Source: Cellulosimicrobium sp. Marseille-Q4280
GTDB taxonomy: Bacteria; Actinomycetota; Actinomycetes; Actinomycetales; Cellulomonadaceae
Length of the DNA: 64,000 nucleotides
Direction: 5' to 3'
Assembly (NCBI RefSeq): GCF_943181405.1
Contig: NZ_CALPBY010000005.1
Span: 124,001 to 188,000 of the forward strand
The notes beneath the pieces are model-generated. The model was not told where the DNA came from. It searched no databases and was given only the letters and a program-made list of their open reading frames with translations. The translations under genes and the position numbers were made by a program. Shown here piece after piece: positions 44,323 to 52,687 of the stretch. Within the stretch, counting starts at the first letter, position 1. Each line of letters starts with the position of its first letter.

Positions 44323-44853
44323 TCAGCAGTTCTGCGTCGCGTAGGTGGCGACGTTCTGCGTCGACGTCTGGAACGACTCGTCGCCCAGGATGCTCGTCAT
44401 CGCCGACATGTCGGCGCTGGCAGGGTCCTCGACCGCGGCCGTGAGCGTGTCGGTGATCGTGCGGAAGGCGCCGGCGACGTTGTCCCAGTCGGCGCTGATC
44501 TCCGCGGGCGCCTCGGCGGCCTCGAGCGTCGAGGTGAGGTCCTCGAAGGCCGTCACGGCGGCGCTCGGGTCGCTCGGGTCGACGGAGGAGAGCTCGCTCT
44601 GGGCGGACATCAGCGTGTCGTACGCGCCGCAGAAGTCGCCCGACGCGGCCTCGGTGTCCTCCGCCGGCTCCTCCTCCGTGGTCTCCTCGGTCGTCTCCTC
44701 CTCCGTGGGGGCCGACTCCTCGGACGTCGCGGTCTCCTCGGTGGTCGTCTCCTCGTCGCTGCCGGAGCCGCCGCACGCGGCGAGGCCGAGGACGAGGAGG
44801 GCGCTCGTCGCGAGCGCGGTCGTGGTCTTGGTGATCGTCAGTCGGGTGCGCAT
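44323..44853 (-). CDS. Small lipoprotein, paralogue of the next gene upstream
   Basis: A 176-residue lipoprotein: signal TALATSALLVLGLAAC with the lipobox Cys near 27, an acidic Thr/Glu linker (EETTTEETATSEES, about 30-70), then a helical domain (about 72-176) that opens with FCGAYDTL and closes with a terminal Cys (YATQNC), suggesting one disulfide. The motif PAEISADWDNVAGAFRTITD aligns with the neighbouring gene product. Start chosen at 44853; 44862 is also possible. Function unknown; the domain looks like a small extracellular four-helix unit. Confidence 0.82.
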   Translation of the reverse strand: MRTRLTITKTTTALATSALLVLGLAACGGSGSDEETTTEETATSEESAPTEEETTEETTEEEPAEDTEAASGDFCGAYDTLMSAQSELSSVDPSDPSAAVTAFEDLTSTLEAAEAPAEISADWDNVAGAFRTITDTLTAAVEDPASADMSAMTSILGDESFQTSTQNVATYATQNC

Positions 44854-44961
44854 GGGCACCATGCTGTCGCACCCGGAGCGGGAGGGCGTGCCGGAACTGC
44901 CGTACCGGGGAGTCCTCCCCATGTGGCGAACGCCATGGGGTGAATAGTCCGGAACGGGTTG

Positions 44962-45621
44962 TCAGGCGGCGGTGCAACCTGCCTGGAAGAACTCGGTGAC
45001 GCGCTGCGACGACCGGGTCAGCGCGCTCGTGTCGATCCTGCGTCCGACGCGGTCGATCGACCGGGCGAGCTCGCCCGGGTCGTCGGCCCCGGCGGCCTCC
45101 ACCGCGTCGGCGATCATCGTGAGGTAGGTCGTCACGACGTTCCAGTCCTGCGCGATCGCACTCGGCGGCTCGGCCGCCGCGAGGGTGTCGCGGGCGCTCG
45201 TGAAGCCGGCGACGAGCGTCGCGGGGTGCTCGACGCTGAGGTTCACCTGAGCCTTCGCAGCGTCGCCCCACGCGACCTCGGCGTCACGGCACGCCGGGTC
45301 GGTGGTGGTCGCCGGGGCGTCGCCGGCTGCCTGGTCACCGCCGTCGGACCCCTCGGGCGGCGCCCCCTCCTCGGCCGCGGCACCGCCGTCGGCGTCGGCG
45401 TCGGCGTCGGCGTCCGGGGCGGCGTCGGTGCCTGCACCACCGACCGGGCCCACGTCGTCGGCCCCGCCTGCGGCGGCAGGCGGCACGGCGGCCGGCGCGG
45501 CTCCCGGCAACGAGACGACGTCGAAGGAGCCGCTCGCGACCGTCACGAAGCACAGCGCCGCCACGGCGACGAGCACGGCGCCGTGGGCCACGGTGCGCAC
45601 CGGAGATCGCATGGCCACCAT
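44962..45621 (-). CDS. Secreted protein, paralogue of the adjacent lipoprotein
   Basis: A 219-residue exported protein. An N-terminal hydrophobic segment (TVAHGAVLVAVAALCFVTVA) acts as signal or anchor. A Pro/Ala/Asp-rich linker with a DADADADADG run follows, then the same helical domain as in the downstream gene: ACRDAEVAWG opening, PPSAIAQDWNVVTTYLTMI, and FFQAGC near the end, with the two Cys conserved. GGAGG lies 7 bases before the ATG at 45621. The two genes are about 100 bases apart and look like a tandem duplication. Divergent from a TetR regulator. Confidence 0.82.
   Translation of the reverse strand: MVAMRSPVRTVAHGAVLVAVAALCFVTVASGSFDVVSLPGAAPAAVPPAAAGGADDVGPVGGAGTDAAPDADADADADGGAAAEEGAPPEGSDGGDQAAGDAPATTTDPACRDAEVAWGDAAKAQVNLSVEHPATLVAGFTSARDTLAAAEPPSAIAQDWNVVTTYLTMIADAVEAAGADDPGELARSIDRVGRRIDTSALTRSSQRVTEFFQAGCTAA
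45388..45411 (-). repeat. Hexanucleotide microsatellite encoding the Asp-Ala run
   Basis: Four perfect GTCGGC units (plus-strand view) plus partial neighbours. On the minus strand they encode alternating Asp-Ala in the linker of the secreted protein, and length changes keep the frame. Confidence 0.7.
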
Positions 45622-45693
45622 GATGACGCCTCCGATGCCGTGGACGAACCCCCCTGACGGTACATCTGGGACATCCACGGCCGAGGCGTCCCC

Positions 45694-45705
45694 ATACGCC
45701 CGTAT
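45694..45705. promoter_or_regulatory. Dyad near the tetR promoter
   Basis: ATACG-CC-CGTAT is a perfect 12-base dyad centred about 21 bases upstream of the TAGGAT box (45718-45723) of the tetR gene, that is over its -35 region, in the divergent intergenic region. Autoregulation by the TetR protein is a reasonable inference. Confidence 0.45.
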
Positions 45706-45717
45706 CGGTCGGAGCCC

Positions 45718-45732
45718 TAGGATGTGCGCGTG
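45718..45732 (+). promoter_or_regulatory. Leaderless promoter of the tetR gene
   Basis: TAGGAT (45718-45723), GTGCGC, then the GTG start at 45730, identical in layout to the lacI and beta-glucosidase genes. Confidence 0.6.
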
Positions 45733-46362
45733 GAGACCCCCGACCAGCCCGACGAGCCGCTGGCGCGAGCGCTCACGGGCGCGCGGACCACCGTCCAGGG
45801 CCGCAGCACCGAGCGGCAGCGCGCGATGGTCGACGCCGCAGCCCGGCTCCTCGTCGAGCAGGGGTTCGGCGCGGTGACGCACCGGCAGGTGGCCCGCGCG
45901 GCCGGGCTGCCCCCGGGCTCGGCGTCGTACTACTTCCCGACGAGCGCGTCGCTCGTCGCCGCGGCGGTGGAGGCGGCCGAGGACCTGCGCGCGACGGCCG
46001 CGCAGGCGCACGCCGACGGGCTGCCACGTCGCGCCCGCTCGTCCGCAGCGACGGCCCGCGAGCTCATCGAGACCCTCTACGCGCCGCACGTGGACGACAC
46101 CGTCGTCGACGTGCGCCTCGACCCCATGATCACCGCGATGCGCGACCCGGCGCTGCGCCCGATCATGCGCGCGTCGCGGCCCCGGCTGCTCGCCGCGCTG
46201 CGGACGGTGCTCGACGCCTCGGGGTACGAGGACGTCGAGGAGGTCGACCTGCTCGGGCACGTCATCGACGCCGCGCTCGTCGCCGCGGCGGCGGAGGACG
46301 ACGGGAAGGTGCTCGACCACGGCGCCGCGACCGTCGCCCGGCTGCTCGACCGCTGGCGCTGA
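45730..46362 (+). CDS. TetR-family transcriptional regulator
   Basis: A 210-residue regulator. The HTH lies at about 28-74 (RQRAMVDAAARLLVEQGFGAVTHRQ, VARAAGLPPGSASYYFPTSASL), followed by a helical C-terminal domain of the TetR_C_17/YcdC-like kind. GTG start with a leaderless promoter. It stands immediately upstream of the GH3 beta-glucosidase gene on the same strand and divergent from the secreted paralogue pair. Dyads lie in both flanking intergenic regions, so it may regulate either or both. Effector unknown. Confidence 0.9.
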   Translation: METPDQPDEPLARALTGARTTVQGRSTERQRAMVDAAARLLVEQGFGAVTHRQVARAAGLPPGSASYYFPTSASLVAAAVEAAEDLRATAAQAHADGLPRRARSSAATARELIETLYAPHVDDTVVDVRLDPMITAMRDPALRPIMRASRPRLLAALRTVLDASGYEDVEEVDLLGHVIDAALVAAAAEDDGKVLDHGAATVARLLDRWR

Positions 46363-46404
46363 CACGCGGCTCGCGACCGCCGTGGGGTGCCACAGCGAGG
46401 CGTC

Positions 46405-46445
46405 GAAACGTTTTACTTACTGACCTGTCAGTCCTGCAGTACGAT
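46405..46445 (+). promoter_or_regulatory. Promoter/operator region of the beta-glucosidase gene
   Basis: ACTGAC-CT-GTCAGT (46419-46432) is a perfect 14-base dyad of TetR style over the -35 region (TTACTG, 46417-46422). The -10 box TACGAT is at 46440-46445 after a 17-base spacer, then GTGCGC and the GTG start at 46452. Just upstream, CGAAACGTTTT is close to the CGAAACGTTTCG dyad used by LacI-family glycoside regulators, so a second regulator may act here. Confidence 0.6.
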
Positions 46446-46451
46446 GTGCGC

Positions 46452-48740
46452 GTGAGCACAGCCGCCTACCTCGACCCGTCCCTGCCCGTCCCCGAGCGCG
46501 TCGAGGACCTGCTCGGTCGCATGACGCTGCCCGAGAAGGTGGGGCAGATGCTCCAGCTCGACGCGCGCGACGGCGTCGGGCCGCTGATCGAGGACAAGCA
46601 CGTCGGCTCGATCCTGCACGCCTCCCCCGAGAACGTCCGCGAGGCGCACGCGCTCACCGAGACCACGCGGCTGCGCATCCCCCTGCTCGTCGCCGAGGAC
46701 GCGATCCACGGCCACTCGTTCTGGGTCGGCGCCACGATCTTCCCGACCCAGCTCGGCATGGCGGCGACGTGGGACCCGGAGCTCGTCGAGCGCGTCGCGC
46801 GCGCGACCGCGGTCGAGGTCGCCGCCACGGGCATCCACTGGACCTTCTCCCCCGTCCTGTGCATCGCGCGCGACCTGCGCTGGGGCCGCGTCGACGAGAC
46901 GTTCGGCGAGGACCCGTACCTCATCGGCGAGCTCGCCTCCGCGATGGTCCGCGGCTACCAGGGCGACGGCGCGAGCGACCCGACCGGGGTCCTCGCGACC
47001 GCCAAGCACTTCGCGGGCTACTCCGAGACCCAGGGCGGTCGCGACGCGAGCGAGGCCGACATCTCGCGGCGCAAGCTCCGGTCGTGGTTCCTCCCACCGT
47101 TCGAGCGCGTCGCGCGCGAGGGCTGCGCGTCGTTCATGCTCGGCTACCAGTCGATGGACGGCGTCCCGGTGACGGTGAACGGCTGGCTCCTCGACGAGGT
47201 GCTGCGCGGGGAGTGGGGCTACACGGGCACGCTCGTCACCGACTGGGACAACGTCGGGCGCATGGTCTGGGAGCAGAAGATCCAGCCCGACCACGTGCAC
47301 GCCGCCGCCGCGGCGGTCCGCGCCGGCAACGACGTGATCATGACGACGCCGCAGTTCTTCGAGGGCGCGCTGGAGGCGGTCTCACGGGGTCTCGTCACCG
47401 AGCCCGCGATCGACGACGCCGTGCGCCGCATCCTCACGCTCAAGGTGCGCCTCGGCCTGTTCGAGGACCCGCGCCGGCCCGACGTCGCACGCCAGCAGGC
47501 CGTCATCGCGTCCGGCGAGCACACGGCCGTCAACCTCGACGTCGCCCGGCGCTCGCTCGTCCTCCTCACCAACGACGGCACGCTGCCGCTCGACGGTGGT
47601 CTCACGGCCGGCGACGACGTCCGTGCGGTCGCGCGTGCCGGCTCGCCGGCCCGGACGGTCGCCGTCGTCGGTCCCAACGCCGACGACGACCACACCCAGC
47701 TCGGCGACTGGGCCGGCGCGTCCGGCCAGGCCGACTGGCTCCCGACGGGGCACCCGCGCGAGATGACCAGCACCGTCCTCGACGGGTTCCGCGACCACGT
47801 GCCCGCGGGCTGGACCGTGACGCACGCACGCGGCGCCGACATCCTCACGCTCGAGCCCGACCCCGAGGGCGCGTTCTTCCCCGACGGCCAGCCGCGTCCT
47901 CAGGTGGTGGTGCCCGCGTCGCCCGACGACGTGCTGATCGCCGAGGCCGTCGCGGCCGCCCGGGACGCCGACTACGTCGTGGCGGTCGTCGGCGACCGGA
48001 TCGAGCTCGTCGGCGAAGGACGGTCCACGGCGACGCTCGAGCTCGTCGGCGGTCAGGTCGCGCTCCTCGACGCGCTCGCCGCGACGGGCACCCCGCTGGT
48101 CGTGGTGGTCGTGGCGTCCAAGCCGCTCGTCCTGCCGCCGTCGGCGCGCGACGCGGCCGCGATCGTCTGGGCCGCGAACCCGGGGATGCGCGGCGGGCAG
48201 GCCGTCGCCGAGCTGCTGCTGGGGCTGGTCGAGCCGGAGGGCCGGCTCCCGATCTCCTTCGCCGAGCACGCCGGCCAGCAGCCGACGTTCTACAACCAGG
48301 TGCGCGGCCAGCACGGCGACCGGTACGCCGACCTCACGCAGCGCACGGCCTTCGCGTTCGGCGAGGGGCTGAGCTACACGACCGTCGAGTACGCGGACCT
48401 GCACCTGCAGGAGCCGGTCGTCGGGGTCGACGACGTCGTGCGCGCCCAGGTCACGCTCCGCAACGTCGGCACGCGGCCGGTACGCGAGACCGTCCAGGTG
48501 TACGTGAGCGACGTCGTGACGTCCGTGACCTGGACCGACAAGGAGCTCAAGGCGTACCGCAAGGTCGAGCTCGCGCCGGGCGGGACGGCGGTCGTCGACC
48601 TCGAGGTGCCCGTCGCCGACTGCACGCTCGTCGACGCCGCGGGCCGGCGGGTCGTCGAGGCCGGCGACTTCGAGCTGCTCGTCGGACCGTCGTCGCGCGA
48701 CGAGGTGCTCCTGCGCGCCGGCTTCACCGTCAAGGTCTGA
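46452..48740 (+). CDS. Glycoside hydrolase family 3 beta-glucosidase
   Basis: A 762-residue cytoplasmic GH3 enzyme (no signal peptide). The N-terminal TIM-barrel part has LLVAEDAIHGHSFW, LRWGRVDETFGEDPYL, ATAKHFAGYSETQGGRD and the nucleophile Asp264 in GTLVTDWDNVG. The alpha/beta sandwich has VAVVGPNADDDHTQLGDWAG and the segment with the likely acid/base Glu; a C-terminal fibronectin-III-like domain starts near QVTLRNVGTRPV. It should release glucose or xylose from short beta-linked oligosaccharides. GTG start with a leaderless promoter. TetR regulator upstream. Confidence 0.93.
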   Translation: MSTAAYLDPSLPVPERVEDLLGRMTLPEKVGQMLQLDARDGVGPLIEDKHVGSILHASPENVREAHALTETTRLRIPLLVAEDAIHGHSFWVGATIFPTQLGMAATWDPELVERVARATAVEVAATGIHWTFSPVLCIARDLRWGRVDETFGEDPYLIGELASAMVRGYQGDGASDPTGVLATAKHFAGYSETQGGRDASEADISRRKLRSWFLPPFERVAREGCASFMLGYQSMDGVPVTVNGWLLDEVLRGEWGYTGTLVTDWDNVGRMVWEQKIQPDHVHAAAAAVRAGNDVIMTTPQFFEGALEAVSRGLVTEPAIDDAVRRILTLKVRLGLFEDPRRPDVARQQAVIASGEHTAVNLDVARRSLVLLTNDGTLPLDGGLTAGDDVRAVARAGSPARTVAVVGPNADDDHTQLGDWAGASGQADWLPTGHPREMTSTVLDGFRDHVPAGWTVTHARGADILTLEPDPEGAFFPDGQPRPQVVVPASPDDVLIAEAVAAARDADYVVAVVGDRIELVGEGRSTATLELVGGQVALLDALAATGTPLVVVVVASKPLVLPPSARDAAAIVWAANPGMRGGQAVAELLLGLVEPEGRLPISFAEHAGQQPTFYNQVRGQHGDRYADLTQRTAFAFGEGLSYTTVEYADLHLQEPVVGVDDVVRAQVTLRNVGTRPVRETVQVYVSDVVTSVTWTDKELKAYRKVELAPGGTAVVDLEVPVADCTLVDAAGRRVVEAGDFELLVGPSSRDEVLLRAGFTVKV

Positions 48741-48749
48741 CGGTCCGTC

Positions 48750-48792
48750 CGGTCGCCGAGGAAGAGCCTGCCGGGCTCTCCCTCGGCGACCG
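48750..48792. terminator. Bidirectional hairpin between beta-glucosidase and hppA
   Basis: Arms 48750-48768 and 48774-48792 (CGGTCGCCGAGG.AGAGCC) pair at 18 of 19 positions around TGCCG. It lies 10 bases from both convergent stop codons, so it serves both genes. Confidence 0.8.
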
Positions 48793-48801
48793 TCGTGGCG
48801 G

Positions 48802-51120
48802 TCAGGCGCCGCTCGTCACCTGCTCGCGGACCTCGGCGATCTGCTCGCGGTCCACCCGGGCCGCGCGCAGGCGGGACGCGATGACCGCGCCGAAGGCGAT
48901 CCCGGCCGCGACGACGGCGATGCCGATGCGCAGCACCTGGTTCGCGTCCTCCGGCACGCTGAGCAGGACGACCGCCGGTGCGATGAGCACCGACACGAGG
49001 TTCATGACCTTGATGAGCGGGTTGATCGCGGGGCCCGCGGTGTCCTTGAACGGGTCGCCGACGGTGTCGCCGATGACCGTCGCGGCGTGCGCCTCCGACC
49101 CCTTGCCGCCGTACGCGCCGTCCTCGACGATCTTCTTCGCGTTGTCCCAGGCGCCACCGGAGTTGGCGAGGAACACCGCCATGAGCACGCCGGCGCTGAT
49201 CGCCCCGGCGAGGAAGCCGGCGAGCGGCCCGACGCCGAGGCCGAAGCCGACGGCGATCGGCGCGAACGCCGCGAGGAGGCCGGGGGTCGCGAGCTCGCGC
49301 AGCGAGTCGCGGGTGCAGATGTCGACGACCTTGCCGTACTCCGGGCGCTCCTCGTACGTCATGATCCCGGGGTGCTCGCGGAACTGGCGGCGCACCTCGA
49401 AGACGATCGCACCGGCCGCGCGCGTCACGGCGTCGATGGCGAGGCCCGAGAAGAGGAAGACCGTCGCCGCACCGAGGATCAGGCCGACGAGCGTGACGGG
49501 CGAGATGATCTCGTAGTCGAGCATCGACGTGACGAGACCCGTGCCGACCCCCTCGATGTCCCGCAGCGCGTGGTCGACGGCGTCCGCGTAGGAGCCGAAG
49601 AGGGCCGTCGCCGCGAGCACCGCCGTCGTGATGGCGATGCCCTTGGTGATCGCCTTCGTCGTGTTCCCGACGGCGTCGAGGTCGGTGAGGATCTGCGCGG
49701 CGTCCGACTCGTCCGCCTCCGAGGCCTCGCCGAGCGACATCTCGTAGATGCCCTGGGCGTTGTCGGAGACGGGCCCGAACGTGTCCATCGCAACGATGAC
49801 GCCGACCGTCGTGAGCAGGCCGCACCCGGCGAGCGCGACGAGGAACAGCGCGAGCCACACCGAGCCGCCCGCGAGCAGGAAGAGCCCGCAGATCGCGGCC
49901 GCGATGACGCCCGCCGTGTAGACGGCGGACTCGAACCCGACGCCGATGCCCGACAGGACGACCGTCGCGGCACCGGTGCGCGAGGTGGCGGCCACGTGGA
50001 GGGTGGGCTTCGACGTCGTGCCCGTGAAGTAGCCCGTGATCCACAGGATGATCCCGGCGAGGACCACACCGATGACGACCGCGAGGCTCGCGACGACGCG
50101 CGGGTCGGCGGCGATCCCCGAGAGGTCGCCCAGGTCCGCGGTCCCGTCCATCTCGCCGAACGAGGACGGGAGGTAGACGAAGGCGGCGACGGCGGCGAGC
50201 ACCGCACCGACGAGCGCCGAGAGGTAGAAGCCGCGGTAGATCGCCTTGAGGCCGCTCTCCTCGCCCCGCACGCGCGTGATGAACACGCCGAGCACGGCGA
50301 CGAGCGCGCCCATCGCGGTGACGATCAGCGGGAAGACGAGGCCCTCCTCGCCCATCGCGGCCTTGCCGAGGATCAGCGCCGCGACGAGCGTCACCGCGTA
50401 GGACTCGAACAGGTCGGCGGCCATGCCCGCGCAGTCGCCGACGTTGTCGCCGACGTTGTCCGCGATCGTCGCGGCGTTGCGCGGGTCATCCTCGGGTATG
50501 CCCTGCTCGACCTTGCCGACGAGGTCGGCACCCACGTCCGCCGCCTTCGTGAAGATGCCGCCGCCCACGCGCATGAACATCGCGAGCAGCGCCGCCCCGA
50601 AGCCGAAGCCCTCCAGCACAGCGGGCGCGTCCCCTCGGTACAGCAGGACGACCCCCGCCGCACCGAGCAGACCTAAACCCACGACCGACATCCCCACCGC
50701 GCCGCCGGTGCGGAACGCGATGCGCGCACCCTCCGACCGGCCGCCCGGCCGGGTCGCGGCGGCCGCGACGCGGACGTTCGCGCGCACGGCGAGCCACATG
50801 CCGAGGTAGCCGATCGCGGCCGAGAAGCCCGCGCCGACGAGGAACGCGATCGAGCGGCCGACGCGCACCCCGCCCTCGCCGGGCAGGAGGAACAGCAGGC
50901 CGAAGACGATCACGGCGAACAGGGCGAGCGTGCGGAACTGCCGGTTGAGGTAGGCGGCCGCACCCTCCTGCACCGCCTGCGCGACGTCGCGCATCGCGTC
51001 GTTGCCCTCCCGCGCGGCGAGGACCTGTCTGCGCAGGACGACGGCGAAACCGAGGGCGACGAGCGCGATCAGCGCGATCACCCCGACGATGGTGAGACTT
51101 TCGGAACCGAGGGTGGGCAT
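48802..51120 (-). CDS. hppA: Membrane-bound H+-translocating pyrophosphatase
   Basis: A 772-residue protein with about 16 membrane helices that couples PPi hydrolysis to proton export. The catalytic loop EDDPRNAATIADNVGDNVGD is intact, as are the acidic TVGDPFKDTAGPAINPLIKV and the GGAWDNAKK loop near the C-terminus. In GNTTKAITKG the position that separates K+-dependent from K+-independent enzymes is Lys489, which points to a K+-independent proton pump. AGGAGG precedes the ATG at 51120. In actinobacteria hppA is commonly near topA and the helicase/tad genes, as here. Confidence 0.96.
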   Translation of the reverse strand: MPTLGSESLTIVGVIALIALVALGFAVVLRRQVLAAREGNDAMRDVAQAVQEGAAAYLNRQFRTLALFAVIVFGLLFLLPGEGGVRVGRSIAFLVGAGFSAAIGYLGMWLAVRANVRVAAAATRPGGRSEGARIAFRTGGAVGMSVVGLGLLGAAGVVLLYRGDAPAVLEGFGFGAALLAMFMRVGGGIFTKAADVGADLVGKVEQGIPEDDPRNAATIADNVGDNVGDCAGMAADLFESYAVTLVAALILGKAAMGEEGLVFPLIVTAMGALVAVLGVFITRVRGEESGLKAIYRGFYLSALVGAVLAAVAAFVYLPSSFGEMDGTADLGDLSGIAADPRVVASLAVVIGVVLAGIILWITGYFTGTTSKPTLHVAATSRTGAATVVLSGIGVGFESAVYTAGVIAAAICGLFLLAGGSVWLALFLVALAGCGLLTTVGVIVAMDTFGPVSDNAQGIYEMSLGEASEADESDAAQILTDLDAVGNTTKAITKGIAITTAVLAATALFGSYADAVDHALRDIEGVGTGLVTSMLDYEIISPVTLVGLILGAATVFLFSGLAIDAVTRAAGAIVFEVRRQFREHPGIMTYEERPEYGKVVDICTRDSLRELATPGLLAAFAPIAVGFGLGVGPLAGFLAGAISAGVLMAVFLANSGGAWDNAKKIVEDGAYGGKGSEAHAATVIGDTVGDPFKDTAGPAINPLIKVMNLVSVLIAPAVVLLSVPEDANQVLRIGIAVVAAGIAFGAVIASRLRAARVDREQIAEVREQVTSGA

Positions 51121-51269
51121 CCGTCCTCCTTGACGACTGCGGCCGAGCCGGTCCCCTACCGGCACGATGGGGAGGAGTCTACGCACGTGTGTCGTACGTC
51201 ACGACCACTCGTGCAGCCCGTCACAAGCGCGCCCCTCACCTGGGCCGCGCCCCGGCACCCCGCGCCGCG

Positions 51270-51806
51270 TCAGTCCGCGAGGCGGAACGCGAGCTCGTGG
51301 TCCCACTCGGCCATGTCGGGCTCGTCGGCCGGGTCGGTGAGGTAGGACTCGACGCGCGCGCCCCAGGACCGCTGCTCGTCGTCGGCGTCCCAGACCAGCC
51401 CCTGCGCCGCGGCCCAGGCGAGAAGCTCACCGGTCGCGCGTTCCAGGTCGTCGGGATGCCCGTGGTGCTGGACGACGACGTAGCGTCCGGCCGGCAGGAC
51501 GCCGCCGTGCGGTCGGGACGCCGAGTCCTGGTCGGCGGACATGGCGTCGGTGCCGAGGTCGGGGATCGCGTCGAGCGACTCGACCGGGACGCCCGCCTCG
51601 ACCACGAGCTCGCGCTCCATGTCGATCTCCCGGTAGCGGAGGAAGGGCGCGCCTGCCGGGGTCACGCCGCGCTCGCCGAGCCAGGTGAAGAGCTCGGGAA
51701 GGCGGTCCGCCACCTCAGAGATGGTCGTCATGGTCACGGTCCGGGTCACGCCCACGTAGGGCTGCGCGGCGCGGTCCTGGATCTGGGGGGTCTGCTGCTG
51801 AGCCAT
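51270..51806 (-). CDS. GyrI-like / AraC effector-binding-domain protein
   Basis: A 178-residue soluble protein of the bacterial transcription-activator effector-binding (GyrI-like) fold: IQDRAAQPYVGVTRTVTM at the start, PFLRYREIDMERELVVEAGVPV, GGVLPAGRYVVVQHHGHPDDL, and the closing YLTDPADEPDMAEWDHELAFRL all fit. Such stand-alone domains bind small hydrophobic ligands. Start set at 51806 (GGGA upstream); the ATG at 51839 is only 3 bases after the stop of the hydrolase gene and is an alternative. The two genes form an operon. Confidence 0.87.
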   Translation of the reverse strand: MAQQQTPQIQDRAAQPYVGVTRTVTMTTISEVADRLPELFTWLGERGVTPAGAPFLRYREIDMERELVVEAGVPVESLDAIPDLGTDAMSADQDSASRPHGGVLPAGRYVVVQHHGHPDDLERATGELLAWAAAQGLVWDADDEQRSWGARVESYLTDPADEPDMAEWDHELAFRLAD

Positions 51807-51842
51807 GCCGTCCCGACCGGGCTCGTGCCCCGGACTCATCGC

Positions 51843-52574
51843 TCAGGTCGTGCGGACCAGCCGCGCGACCTCGTCCGGCCGGGTCAGGGGGAACAGGTGA
51901 CCCTGCTTCGCGACCCCGACCCGAGGCAGGTCCAGCCGCTCGGCGAGCTCGCGCTGCTCGCGCAGGAACCGGGCGCTCGCACGCGTCCCGGTGACGAGCA
52001 GCGGGCGGGCGGACGCGGGCAGGCGCCGCCCGTCGTCGAGCAGCCCGCGCACACGGGGCGCCTGCGCCCAGCTCGCCGCCCACTGGTCCGCGATCTCGAG
52101 CCACCCGGGGCGGCCGCCGTAACGTTCGGCCGCGACGTCGCGGGCGAGAAGGTCGGGCCGGCGCGCGACGGCGCGGACGGCGACCCGGCGCAGCGCCGGT
52201 CCGCTCGGTGCGAGGACGTCGGCGACGGCGCCGACGACCGCTCGTCCGGCGCGTGTCACACCCGTCCCCGGGTGCAGGGCGGGGCGATGCCGCTCGAACG
52301 GGCTGGAGGGGTCCAGGAGGACGAGGCGCCGCACCTCGCCGGGGTGGAGCAGCGCCCACTCGAGCGCGGCGAGACCGCCCGCGGAGTGCCCGACGAGCGC
52401 GACGTCGTCGGACCCGTCGACACCGAGCGCGGAACGGAGCGCGTCCGCCGGGTCGGTGACCGGTGTGCGCCACGCGTCGAGGACGCGGACGTCGCCGTCC
52501 GGACCGATCGCCCGGGCGAGTGGGGCGTAGTCCTCCGCCGTCAGGGCGAGCCCCGGCAGCACGACCCAGATCAT
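51843..52574 (-). CDS. Alpha/beta hydrolase
   Basis: A 243-residue cytoplasmic hydrolase. The nucleophile elbow is LVGHSAGGLAALEWAL, the oxyanion region is VVLPGLALTAEDYAP, the acid may be Asp in LDLPRVG or the loop before it, and the His is in VAKQGHLFPLTRPDEV. The ATG at 52574 has AGGAGAG upstream; the frame to 52697 overlaps the divergent aminopeptidase gene and is rejected. The downstream GyrI-like gene is probably cotranslated. Substrate unknown. Confidence 0.87.
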   Translation of the reverse strand: MIWVVLPGLALTAEDYAPLARAIGPDGDVRVLDAWRTPVTDPADALRSALGVDGSDDVALVGHSAGGLAALEWALLHPGEVRRLVLLDPSSPFERHRPALHPGTGVTRAGRAVVGAVADVLAPSGPALRRVAVRAVARRPDLLARDVAAERYGGRPGWLEIADQWAASWAQAPRVRGLLDDGRRLPASARPLLVTGTRASARFLREQRELAERLDLPRVGVAKQGHLFPLTRPDEVARLVRTT

Positions 52575-52687
52575 CGCGCTCTCCTCTCGCTGCCCGGCGA
52601 CGCCGTCACGACGGTACGCGGTCGACCTGGACGCTTCCCGGACGTCGGCCGAGGAGGGACCGTGCGGCCCGGTGCGAGACTGGCACC

